DNA of 64,000 nt from Vibrio maritimus (GTDB lineage Bacteria > Pseudomonadota > Gammaproteobacteria > Enterobacterales > Vibrionaceae), in the NCBI GenBank assembly GCA_003263775.1, contig JYJJ01000002.1, positions 297,757 to 361,756 of the forward strand. Direction: 5' to 3'. Shown here in pieces: positions 11,715-20,717 of the stretch (position 1 is its first letter; every line of letters begins with the position of its first letter). The translations under genes were made by a program, and so were the position numbers. Below the pieces are notes generated by a model that was not told the DNA's origin, made no database searches, and worked only from the letters and a program-made list of their open reading frames with translations.

Positions 11715-11888
11715 TTAGAATAGCTTCTCACCGCCTGCTCGTTGACAAACCACAAGTGGCACAAAGGTACGAGACCCGTCTGGTAATTGACAATCTACAA
11801 ATGGACCTGCTGCTGAACTTTGGTATGCTGCGCTTGGCAATGAGAATGCAAGCACGCCCCCTAACAACAATGCTTTAATGTATTTCAT
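11715..11888 (-). CDS. Small secreted protein of unknown function
   Basis: A 57-residue product with a clear signal peptide (MKYIKALLLGGVLAFSLPSAA) and a mature part of about 35 residues holding two cysteines (VDCQLPDG and VVCQRAGG), possibly a disulfide. I chose ATG 11888, preceded by GAGGGAAGATT, over an upstream in-frame codon at 11933. It is convergent with cueR. I do not recognise a characterised family. Confidence 0.65.
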   Translation of the reverse strand: MKYIKALLLGGVLAFSLPSAAYQSSAAGPFVDCQLPDGSRTFVPLVVCQRAGGEKLF

Positions 11889-12304
11889 AATCTTCCCTCT
11901 CAATCGATACAAATAATGTGAACTTTCTCGCAAAATTGGCGAGTCGACTTAAGTATGAGTATTGGAGAATAAAGATCAAAAAATATTGAAAGAATAAAAA
12001 AATTTTTATTTCCAAATAAGTATGACTTAATTGCTTACGAGAAAAAATAATAGACTGAAATTAAAAGGAATTGTTTTAGGTTAGCAATGCTAAGAAAATG
12101 AATGAAATCGAATACATAATCTATCTCGCATTACTTTGTTTCTAACAATATCTAACCTCGAATGTTATTAAACTTCTGATTTATCGCGTTTTTTTACAGG
12201 TATGTACGGCTTTTCATCGACTAAAGTAGCCAATTCCGAAAAAGTTGCTCGCCTTTACGGTTTTTCGTCATTTTGTTGTCTTATGGTGTCTCAGGTTTAA
12301 GACG
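11889..12304. other. AT-rich intergenic region, no gene seen
   Basis: About 416 bp between the small secreted protein and the TraB/GumN gene. Every frame is broken by frequent stops. It must hold the promoter of the secreted protein; no clear operator or terminator was found apart from a weak TTAGC-AAT-GCTAA dyad near 12080. Confidence 0.45.
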
Positions 12305-13219
12305 CTATTCATGTGTTTTCATACTACAGCGCGCCGATTCCGAGCGACTTATTTGCTCTATTGAAAATCCTTCCTGCTTAAGTAACGCCACCACACTCTC
12401 TTTCCCAACTAGATGCAATGCCCCTACCGCGATAAAAAATGTCCCATTTTGATACTCAGATGAGGTTACCAAGCTTCGAACCCATTTTTGATTTCTGTCG
12501 ATAAGAAATCGTTGGTAGAAGTCGTCGTTATCGCTGTCGATCTGCAGCATCGCCTCAAGGTTAGCGATATCGCCATGACTCCATGACTTGATCAAACATT
12601 GGATATTGTTTTCGGTATACGGCCATTCTTCAATTGATTGAAGCAGCATTTGCTTTCCGCCTTGTGGCTGGTCTGCAAGTAAGTCGATTTGAAATTGCAG
12701 CGACTCGAGTCCTTTGACTGGAAGCGCATGTAGTTGTGCCCAGTTGCTTAGCTGGTGTTCCACGCCAAACTCGGCATGAAAGTCGAGCGCTGCAAAAACA
12801 TGTTGCTGCAATACTAAAGCGGCTTGCCATGAGGGTAGAGCCTTGAGCATGTCGATATTGAGCTTGTTTTGTGAGGCAATCTCATTGAGCTGTGCAAGTT
12901 CGTCATTTGTTAATACGTCCTTAACTGGAAGCTCGACAAGGTTTGGAAAGTCGATATTGCCCCCTAGTTTAGCCTCTAAGACGAGCGCGTCACTTTGCTT
13001 GATTGCCATTTCTACCTGCTGGCTTATGGCTTGCTGAGACTTCGAACCAACATGAACGGTGCCAAACAAATACAGTGTTTGTGAAGCCTTTTGAGCTTTG
13101 AATAGCAGCGGCTCAGCAGCGAGGCTAAAAGAAAGTAATGAAATCAGTAACGTAGAAAACGTCAAAATTGATTTTTTTGGTATAAATGCTGACCAGGTGA
13201 ATTGCGAGACGACTAACAT
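12305..13219 (-). CDS. TraB/GumN family protein
   Basis: A protein of about 304 residues whose family is proposed to contain membrane-associated metallopeptidase-like proteins. The signature GTVHVGS follows the hydrophobic leader and QTLYLF, and a second conserved block near the C-terminus reads FFIAVGALHLVG. The N-terminus is hydrophobic (ILTFSTLLISLLSFSLAAEP), consistent with export. The start is uncertain: ATG 13219 and a TTG at 13261 are both possible and neither has a strong ribosome-binding site. No operon partner is evident. Confidence 0.8.
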   Translation of the reverse strand: MLVVSQFTWSAFIPKKSILTFSTLLISLLSFSLAAEPLLFKAQKASQTLYLFGTVHVGSKSQQAISQQVEMAIKQSDALVLEAKLGGNIDFPNLVELPVKDVLTNDELAQLNEIASQNKLNIDMLKALPSWQAALVLQQHVFAALDFHAEFGVEHQLSNWAQLHALPVKGLESLQFQIDLLADQPQGGKQMLLQSIEEWPYTENNIQCLIKSWSHGDIANLEAMLQIDSDNDDFYQRFLIDRNQKWVRSLVTSSEYQNGTFFIAVGALHLVGKESVVALLKQEGFSIEQISRSESARCSMKTHE

Positions 13220-13496
13220 TTTTAAGCTCAATGAAAATAAGGGGTAACCAAAGGATATCAATTGGTTTGAATATGGGGAAGAAGTTCTAAAACGTACCTT
13301 AGCAAAAGCGTCATATTGTCGAGCGGGTAATCTTATTTATAACGACATTTTTATCTTAACTCTTTGTAATTTATTGGTTTATTATTTGTTTGTTTTTCTG
13401 ATAACGATGGAGATCACAGTTATTTGGAGGGCTAATTGAAGCTGCGGAATGGGAAGATAACTTGTGCCGCATAATTTACTTCCATCCGGAGAATTC

Positions 13497-16150
13497 ATGT
13501 TCCGTAACAGCATGATTAGCTTAGCCATCTTGGCATCAGGAATGTCCCATGCGACGCAAACACCACAACAAATTGTGGACCGTATTTCAGAAGATCTGTT
13601 GATTCATTATCAGGTTGAGGCTAACACCTCAGACGCGAATAACTTGCCGTGCCAAACATTGGGAGCTGATTGGGCGCTATGCAATAAAAGTGTGATGACG
13701 CTTAGCAATCAAGGTCAAGCTATCAATAATAAAGACTGGTCTCTGTATATCCACAGTGTGCGTATTATTTTGTCTTTGGATAGCGAACAGTTCACGATAG
13801 CACGCCTTACAGGTGATTTATATGAGCTTAAACCAACAGCTGCGTTTAAAGGTCTTGAGCAAGGTGAAAGTCTAGATATTCCGGTGATCGGCGAATATTG
13901 GCAGTTGTTTGAGTCAGACTTCATGCCGCGAGCATTTGTGAATCATGAACAGGCAGAGCTAGAGTGCTCAAGCAAATGGACACTGAGGATCTAAGTCAGT
14001 TTGTTAAACCCATTGCACCGAGCCTATTAAAACGTGTGTCGACGGATAACAATACCCTGATGACGCCAACAACGCGATTCGAGCAAAACCAAGACTTAGG
14101 CCAACTCGACATTACAAGTCATATCGTACCCACGCCGAATCAAGTTCGCTTAAGCAAAGGAAATTTGGACATAAGCCAAGGGCTAGATTTTACTTCATTG
14201 CCACTGTCCAACAAGGCGTTAGAAGCCATCGAACATCGAGCGGTGACGCTTGGACTGGCTGGGCAAGGTGAACAAAAGGTATATGGCGATATTGACCCTG
14301 ATGCACTAGATAGCAAGCTTCGGGTCAGTGGCGGTTACCAACTGTCTATTACCGATCGCGGAATCATCATTACCGCTTTTGATGAGACTGGCATGTATTA
14401 TGCGGTTCAGTCCATTTTTTCACTGGTGGATGTCAAGAAACCGACGGTGTTGCCTTTGGTTGATGTTGTCGATGCTCCACGGTATCAGTATCGCGGTGTG
14501 ATGGTGGATGTGGCGCGAAACTTTCATTCCAAGTCGGCAATTTTCCAAACCCTAGATCAAATGGCGGCGTATAAGCTCAACAAGCTTCATTTGCACCTTA
14601 CAGATGATGAAGGTTGGCGTCTAGAAATCCCAGGGTTGCCTGAACTTACGGACATTGGTGCTAAGCGATGTTTCGATAAATCGGAAACTAGCTGTTTGTT
14701 ACCGCAGCTTGGCTCTGGGCTACTAGCGATAACTTTGGTTCGGGTTTCTTCAGCCGACAAGATTACATCGATATCTTGCAATATGCCGCAGCGCGTCATA
14801 TCGAAGTCATTCCAGAAATCGACATGCCAGCTCACGCCAGAGCGGCGGTTGTGTCTATGGAAGCACGCCACCGTAAGTACGCTAAGCTCGGTGAGATGGA
14901 GAAGGCCAATGAGTTTCGATTGCTCGATCCCCAAGATACATCTAATGTCACGACGGTTCAGTTCTACGACCGTAAAAGCTTTTTAAATCCGTGCCTTGAT
15001 TCGTCTCACCGCTTCGTGAAAAAAGTGATGAGTGAAATTCTAGCTATGCATGAGGCAGCAAGAGTGCCATTAACGACTTGGCATTTTGGCGGAGATGAAG
15101 CGAAAAACATCAAAAAGCTAGGTGGTTATCAAGATGTAAGCACGAAAGCTAAAGTGCTTGGTAAGGGGGAGATTGAGCTCAGCGCAGAGCATCATCCATT
15201 TGAGAAGTCGCCTAAGTGTCAGGCGCTTATTGCTGATAATACGGTTAAGTCGGTACAGGGCCTACCGAGTTATTTTGCCGAGCAGGTAGCCAAGGTGGCG
15301 GAAGAGTTGAATATCGGAGCATTTCAAGCTTGGCAAGATGGACTTAAAACAGCGGATAGCGCCGCTGACTTTGCCACGAAACAAACCCGTGTCAATTTCT
15401 GGGATACGCTTTATTGGGGCGGAGCAACATCAGCCTATCAATGGGCGAACAAAGGTTATCAAGTGATCATTTCTAGCCAGATTACCTCTATATGGACTTT
15501 CCCTATGAGTTTGATCCAAAAGAGCGCGGTTACTACTGGGCGACACGTTACAACCATTCAAGAAAAATGTTTGCTTTCGCACCTGACAACCTGCCGCAAA
15601 ACGCCGAAACGTCTTTTGATCGCGATGGTAACGGATTTAGTGCCAAAGGCCCGGAAGACGTGACCCCATTTTATGGTATGTCAGCGCAGTTATGGTCAGA
15701 GACTGTGCGAACTGACGCACAATATGAATATATGGTGTTCCCGCGTGTTATCGCAGCGGCTGAGCGTGCTTGGCACAAAGCAGAGTGGGAGCAGGACTAT
15801 CAGGCTTCAAGAACGTACAGTCAAGAGTCTAATTATGTAGATGAAGCTGCACTTACCAAAGATTTCAATCGATTCGCCAATGCGCTAGGGCAACGTGAAC
15901 TGAATAAACTCGCCAAAGCCAATGTTCAATACCGGTTGCCAGTACCGGGGCTGTGGTAGAGCAAGGTAAACTGTATATGAATAGCGCCTTCCCTGGCGTG
16001 GCACTTCAGTATTCGCTAGACAGCGGCACGACTTGGCAAAGTTATGAGCTAAATCGAGCGCCAAATGTTTCCGGTGAAATTTGGATACGCAGTGTTGATT
16101 ATCAAGCTCAAAGAGCCAGCCGTGTGACCAAACTAACCTCTGAAAACTAG
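13497..16150 (+). pseudogene. GH20 beta-N-acetylhexosaminidase (chitobiase), four frameshifts as written
   Basis: The enzyme releases N-acetylglucosamine from the non-reducing end of chitin oligosaccharides. In order: signal peptide (cleavage near SHA), CHB_HEX N-terminal domain, GH20b domain, GH20 catalytic barrel with Asp-Glu in WHFGGDEAKN, and a C-terminal CHB_HEX_C domain. GGAG precedes ATG 13497. The frame breaks at about 13964, 14717-14719, 15477-15478 and 15947-15950. Each is explained by one missing G or C in a short run. Restoring four bases gives 885 residues, right for this family. Four losses in one gene could be decay, but the same error type occurs in essential genes nearby, so I favour sequencing error. 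It lies upstream of a porin. Confidence 0.9.
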
Positions 16151-16231
16151 ATCCCTTCTCTCCAACGCTTCCCTTTCTTGCGCACAACAAAGGATGTTTG
16201 AGAAAGGGAGGCCACAACTAAGAAAACAACA

Positions 16232-17381
16232 ATGAAACAAAAAACAGTACTAATGCTGACCTGTTTGTCGGCAGGGGCTTTTGCGTCCGATAACATTGTC
16301 GATATTGAAGCAATCAAAGCAGGCATGAAATACGAGGTATACGGAAAAATTGCTCTGCAAGCTCACGTTCGTGATTATGAAAACTCACCGAACTTAGAAG
16401 GTTTTCAAACCAATAATGAAAGCCGAATAGGCTTTCGAGGCAGCAAACAGTTTGCCAAGTTTAAACCGCTGTTTATATGGCAGATAGAATCCGGCTATGT
16501 TGACCCTTCCTACAAGAACCATGAGGCAAGTGGTGGCTTGGGGGAGCGTGATACCTTTGTCGGTTTCGAAGATTGGGACTCGTTTGGCCAAATTCGCTTA
16601 GGTCGAGTATTGACGCCTATGTATGAAATTGTTGATTGGCCTGGTGCCAACCCCGGTATGGGGATGTTTGGGATTGGGGGGACTAATCGGTGGCGCAAAA
16701 TTCCAAGATCGCTCGTCCAATACAGTCCGCTGGGATTCACCGGAGTGGGGCGGTTTATCGGTTGATCTCGGTTATGGTAGAACCAAAGCTGCAGCGGTTG
16801 GCAATGATCAAGGCTGGTGGCAGGGCGGTGCAGCGCATTATAAAGTTGGACCGTTTTTAGTGTCGGGGGCGTATGAGCTTAACCGCAATACCAAGGAAAC
16901 CTTGAGTTATGAAAAGCCAGGAACGACGGATAAGAAAGTCTCGGATAGCCGAATTTGGGACAACAATACCTACTTAGCGAGTCTACAAGGTTGGTTTGAC
17001 AACGGTATTTCTTTCTTCACTCAGTACCGCTGGCAAGATGCTTCAGTGACCTCGGGCATCGACACTGGACGAAAAGAGAAACAGAACGCTCTATCAAGTG
17101 CCATCATGTACGACATTGCTGATTGGCAGTTCAAACTGGGTTATGCGAAAAATGAGGAACTGCATGTAAATGGCAAAAAGCTTGCGGGTACTGATGATGA
17201 CGTGATCTCATTCCAAGCGATGTATTATGTTGACCCAACCGCGGTTCTATATTTCCGTGCTAGAGATGTGCGTATGGGAGATAACAAGGTGCCAGTGAGA
17301 GGTGATCAAGATGTGGCTTACCGACGCTGGAAGTCGGACTCCTTTAATGAAGTCTCTGTAGGCGTAGAGTACGTTTTCTAA
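16232..17381 (+). pseudogene. Outer-membrane porin paralogue, frameshifted as written
   Basis: Related to the porin at 9219: both share SR-G-RGS, FIWQ, GRxLTPxYEIxDWP and IIGG/LIGGAxxxRxSNxVR. Signal peptide ends near AFAS and the C-terminus is VGVEYVF. The frame changes in a G run at 16676-16681. One extra G (382 residues) or two missing G (383 residues) both repair it; alignment to the 9219 porin slightly favours the longer form. It follows the hexosaminidase by 81 nt, suggesting one transcript, and precedes a DUF2057 gene. Substrate unknown; aminosugar oligosaccharides are the contextual guess. Confidence 0.85.
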
Positions 17382-17430
17382 TTGTTGGCTATTTTCAGGG
17401 AGGCAGTGCCTCCCTATATTGAGGTAAAGT

Positions 17431-17895
17431 ATGAAAAAGATAGTAATAGCTCTGATGACATTGTTAGTCGCTTGCGGTGTAAAAGCGAGCGAGGACAGTG
17501 TTCTATCTCTGAGCAGAGGTATCGTGGTACACGTGGTTAATGGTAAAGCGGTCGATAAAGAGTGGTTAGTTAGCCAGCAGTTGTTAAATTTGCCAGCAGG
17601 CGAGAATCAGATTTTAGTGACACTTGAGCAGCCAGTTCCCTACAACACTATGAAGGAAAAACATCGCTCAAACCCTATAGTGTTGGAGTTTACCCTTCCA
17701 GAAGGCGAGAGTGAGTTATCTTATCGTCTATTTCGTGACAAGGCGGATGCCAGAGCATTTGAGCAAAGCTTAGATTTTTCCCTGTTAGATACGATCGGTA
17801 GTCCAATTGACTTTGACGCGACCGTGTTACATGCCTCAGGTTTTGTCGGCTTTGAAGACTTCCTTGAGTTGATTCGCCAGCATAATAAAAACTAG
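17431..17895 (+). CDS. DUF2057 (YccT-like) family protein, short form
   Basis: A 154-residue exported protein with a signal peptide (MKKIVIALMTLLVACGVKAS) and the DUF2057 pattern GIVVHVVNGKAV then LPAGENQILVTLEQPV, as in the protein at 10487 but about 50 residues shorter. The Cys in VACGVKA is not in a good lipobox. GAGG lies 6 nt before the ATG and the gene starts 50 nt after the porin stop, so it is probably co-transcribed with it. Function unknown. Confidence 0.8.
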   Translation: MKKIVIALMTLLVACGVKASEDSVLSLSRGIVVHVVNGKAVDKEWLVSQQLLNLPAGENQILVTLEQPVPYNTMKEKHRSNPIVLEFTLPEGESELSYRLFRDKADARAFEQSLDFSLLDTIGSPIDFDATVLHASGFVGFEDFLELIRQHNKN

Positions 17896-18356
17896 ACACT
17901 AGCATAGTCGGCTTTGTTAGCCATTAGTCGACTAAGTCGGGCATTTGATACTTATATTTCGTGGTAAATTAAGTGGTATCTATCATTAAAAAACAGCGTT
18001 GTTTTTTCTAAAATGCATCATCCAGATCACAGTTTTAGCGTCTTTCATGAGGCTGATATCTACAATTTTCTGCCATTCTCACTATTGATTGTAGATAAGT
18101 AGGGCTTTTTTCGTGATGACGATCTGGTTACATCGCTTTACAAAAATAGATATTGGTTTTTATTGTTGTGTAACATATTGTTTTTTATGATTTTATATTT
18201 TATTTGATTTGTGTTTGGTGATAAAGATCACTAAAAGACGCTTATTATTTGTTGGTGCGAATTAAATGTCGTTATATTGTGCTCAAGCCAAAACGGCAAT
18301 GTAACAAGACGACAACATAAGTCGCCCACACACAATCAATTAAAGGTGTTTTAACC
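17896..18356. other. Intergenic region upstream of first kdgM
   Basis: 461 bp with no gene. It carries a short palindrome TAGTCGACTA near 17925, a strongly AT-rich centre, and a CRP-like site at 18217-18232, about 125 nt before the kdgM-type start. Nothing else was identified. Confidence 0.5.
18217..18232 (+). promoter_or_regulatory. Candidate CRP binding site
   Basis: GGTGA-TAAAGA-TCACT matches the CRP pattern TGTGA-N6-TCACA with perfect inner GTGA/TCAC half-sites. It lies upstream of a KdgM-type channel gene, a class often under catabolite control. Confidence 0.55.
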
Positions 18357-19007
18357 ATGAAAAAAGTTCTCGCTCTTACAGCTCTAGCAGTAGCTTCAAC
18401 AAGCGCATTCGCTGGTTCTTCTTACGTAACAGGTAACGTGCAGTTCCACGACTCTTACTTACAGGGTTCAAAACAAACTTCGACACTAGAAGCTGGCCAC
18501 ACTTTTGATTCAAACACGACTCTTTTGGTTGAAATCGATGCAATCCCTCTAGGTGATGTACGTGACGGTGATCGTCCACTTCCTTTCACTACTCTAGGTG
18601 CTGAGCAAGTTTTCAATATTAATGATAACTTCTGGGTTGCTGCAGGTTACCACCATCTAATCAATGAAGGTGAGACTTTCCAATACCGTCCACTTATCAA
18701 AATTGGCTACAACTTCGACAACGGTATCTCTCTGAGCAACCGTACTCGTCACCACATCCAAGCGGATGACAACCGTAACGATGAAACTCGTCTAGATAAC
18801 AAAATCGCTTACGCTTTCCAAGATCAACCTCTAGCGGTTAGCTACAACAACATTTACGTGATTAAGCAAGGTGATGCGGATAACTCTATGGATCACGAGC
18901 TTCGTGCTACGTGGACTCGTAGCGGTGTTCAACCGTACATCGAGTACCGTAACCAAGCGAATAACGAAAACAACGCGTTGGTATTCGGTGCATCTTACGG
19001 CTTCTAA
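18357..19007 (+). CDS. KdgM-family oligosaccharide outer-membrane channel
   Basis: Small monomeric 12-strand porin family (KdgM, NanC) that passes acidic oligosaccharides across the outer membrane. The 216-residue protein has a signal peptide ending AFA, then SSYVTGNVQF, and the family blocks TLEAGHTF, FQYRPLIKIGY, ETRLDNKIAYAF and MDHELRATW. It ends in a C-terminal aromatic (ASYGF) for BAM. Known substrates in the family are oligogalacturonate, alginate or sialic-acid oligomers; which applies here cannot be read from the sequence. A longer paralogue lies at 19883. Confidence 0.88.
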   Translation: MKKVLALTALAVASTSAFAGSSYVTGNVQFHDSYLQGSKQTSTLEAGHTFDSNTTLLVEIDAIPLGDVRDGDRPLPFTTLGAEQVFNINDNFWVAAGYHHLINEGETFQYRPLIKIGYNFDNGISLSNRTRHHIQADDNRNDETRLDNKIAYAFQDQPLAVSYNNIYVIKQGDADNSMDHELRATWTRSGVQPYIEYRNQANNENNALVFGASYGF

Positions 19008-19026
19008 GAAGTTATTTACCCATAAT

Positions 19027-19052
19027 AAAGGCTCCGTTTGGAGCCTTTTTTG
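19027..19052 (+). terminator. Terminator of first kdgM-type gene
   Basis: AAAGGCTCC/GGAGCCTTT 9-bp stem, 4-nt loop, T6 tail, 20 nt after the stop. Confidence 0.9.
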
Positions 19053-19220
19053 TATGTAATGAATGTAACATCTAGTGTTAAATTCAAGTGATGTCTCGCA
19101 ATAACCACCGCTTCTGTCTCTTAGGTAGTGGAGACATTTTTTGAATACGTGATAATGAACACATTCGGTGCGTTTCGTACAAACGCCTAAATCACTCAAT
19201 TCTGACGTTTGGAGGTGTTC

Positions 19221-19574
19221 ATGAGAAACTGGACGACACTAGGAGCCATTTTACTCACCATGATATTAGCGGGATGCGCGGCGACGAACTTACCGACAGA
19301 TGGTTCTACCGAGTCATGGAGTCAATTCGGATACGAAGAAGGCCAAAAAGGATTTATTAAAAAAGATCAGGAGTGGCTAGAGCTCAAAGAGGAATCACTT
19401 TTCGCAGCGTATTCAGACGGCTATGAGAAAGGTCGAGAAGAGTATTGTAGTCAAGATGCCTACAAGCTGGGGATTATGGGTAAGCCATATGCTGGGGTGT
19501 GTGATGAACTAGATTGGCGATTCCGCATGAGATACAACGATGGTCGCTCAAACCAAAGCCTAGGCCGATTGTAG
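19221..19574 (+). CDS. DUF2799 family lipoprotein
   Basis: A 117-residue lipoprotein of unknown function with a hydrophobic leader and lipobox LAGC (MILAGCAATNL). The mature part has the DUF2799 features: repeated G-Y/F-x-x-G segments (GYEEGQKG, DGYEKGREEYC) and a closing YNDGR. I chose ATG 19221, preceded by GGAGG at 5 nt, over the upstream TTG 19209. It stands between two KdgM-type genes with its own terminator. Confidence 0.85.
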   Translation: MRNWTTLGAILLTMILAGCAATNLPTDGSTESWSQFGYEEGQKGFIKKDQEWLELKEESLFAAYSDGYEKGREEYCSQDAYKLGIMGKPYAGVCDELDWRFRMRYNDGRSNQSLGRL

Positions 19575-19592
19575 ACTCCTTACTATCGTGAT

Positions 19593-19621
19593 ATAAGCCG
19601 GCTCAGCCCGGCTTATTTTTT
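19593..19621 (+). terminator. Terminator after the DUF2799 gene
   Basis: ATAAGCCGG/CCGGCTTAT 9-bp stem, 6-nt loop and a T-rich tail. Confidence 0.9.
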
Positions 19622-19756
19622 TGGTAATCTTTTGCAAAGTTTTAAAGTACACGAGACTTGTATATCAGCGCAGCAGACAAGTCAGTATTGTGTATGAGTC
19701 GGCATGAACGATGACATATACCTGACTTTCTTGTTTGGTTTGGCCGTTAACTCAAT

Positions 19757-19783
19757 GAAAATACAAACTTTACATGTATTTTC
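19757..19783. repeat. Perfect 9-9-9 inverted repeat, candidate operator
   Basis: GAAAATACA and TGTATTTTC are exact complements separated by 9 nt, about 100 nt upstream of the second kdgM-type start. The size suits a dimeric regulator. No equivalent was seen before the first kdgM-type gene. Confidence 0.45.
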
Positions 19784-19882
19784 TTTCTTTTCTAATTAGC
19801 TCAATGATGACAATGTCAGAACTTGAGTTTCACTCGTAACCCCTCATTATTGCCGCAAATTTCTAAGCACAAGGAAGCTTTT

Positions 19883-20637
19883 TTGCGACACTTATTGATT
19901 GCGCTTTTCACTCTCTCGAGTTTTGGAACTAGCGCTGCCTCTTCGTACATCGAGGGCAACATCCAATTTAACAGTACCTATCTCTATGAATCAAAGACGA
20001 CCGCTAAAATGGAAGCGGGTCATACGTTTGATACGGATACAACCGTTCGTTTTAAGATTGAAGATATTCCAATTGGTCAAACGCCACATAGTCGCCACCA
20101 TCATCATGACAATGTCTACTACGGGCACTCAGCACGAGCACCTCTGACGACTTTGGGGATTGAACAGAAGTTTCAAGTGTCGAAAAACTTTTGGCTAGGG
20201 GCCGGGTATGAGCATTTGATGCAGCTTGGCGAGACAATGCAATATCGACCATTGTTTAAGATTGGTTATGACTTTGATGAGGGGGTATCTCTCAGTCACC
20301 GTACTCGAGTGGAAGCGTATGCTCAGCATGACCGTTTGGGTTATAAGCCAGGCATCGATTATCGCTTTGACAACAAGATCGCATACCAACTTAAGTCGCA
20401 TCCCATTAAATTACACTACAACAATGTGATTCATATGGGGGGGCTTACTACCCATATTACAATTATCGCGATAATGCGATGGATCATGAGTTTAGGCTCA
20501 CGCTCACGAAATACGCGTTTCAGCCGTATTTTGAATACAAAAGCCAGGGGCACTTTAGAACGCCTTACTACCCACGTGGTACCGCAAACTCGGCGTTTGT
20601 TGTCGGTGGTAGCTACATTTCTAACGCATTGCTCTAG
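19883..20637 (+). pseudogene. KdgM-family channel paralogue with His-rich insertion, frameshifted as written
   Basis: Same family as the protein at 18357: SSYIEGNIQF, KMEAGHTF, MQYRPLFKIGY, RFDNKIAYQ and AMDHEF. I chose TTG 19883, preceded by AAGGA, because it gives a clean signal peptide (MRHLLIALFTLSSFGTSAA). The frame is lost in a G run at 20437-20443. One more G restores GGAYYPYYNYRDNAMDHEF and an end at 20635-20637, 251 residues. Compared with the paralogue it carries a His-rich insertion (SRHHHHDN) and a Tyr-rich loop, both probably extracellular. The break is likely a homopolymer error. Confidence 0.85.
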
Positions 20638-20685
20638 ACGGCTTGTTAAACCTTGGAGTCGTTCAATCTGAAAATGGCCCAATGT

Positions 20686-20715
20686 AAAAGCGCCCACGGT
20701 AACGTGGGCGCTTTT
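20686..20715. terminator. Bidirectional terminator between kdgM-type gene and copG
   Basis: Perfect 13-bp arms, AAAAGCGCCCACG and complement, with a 4-nt loop and A/T tails on both sides. Confidence 0.92.
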
Positions 20716-20717
20716 GA

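Larger units (their letters stand above)
19575..19882. other. Intergenic leader of second kdgM-type gene
   Basis: 308 bp holding the DUF2799 terminator and a perfect inverted repeat at 19757-19783. An in-frame upstream extension of the kdgM-type ORF exists from 19823 but lacks a plausible ribosome-binding site. Confidence 0.5.

Noticed and set aside
13497..16150. Genuine decay of the hexosaminidase into a pseudogene
   Set aside because: Four breaks in one gene suggest it, but all are single G or C losses of the same kind as in the essential ligA, dxs, dapA and dapE, and the sequence is otherwise well preserved.
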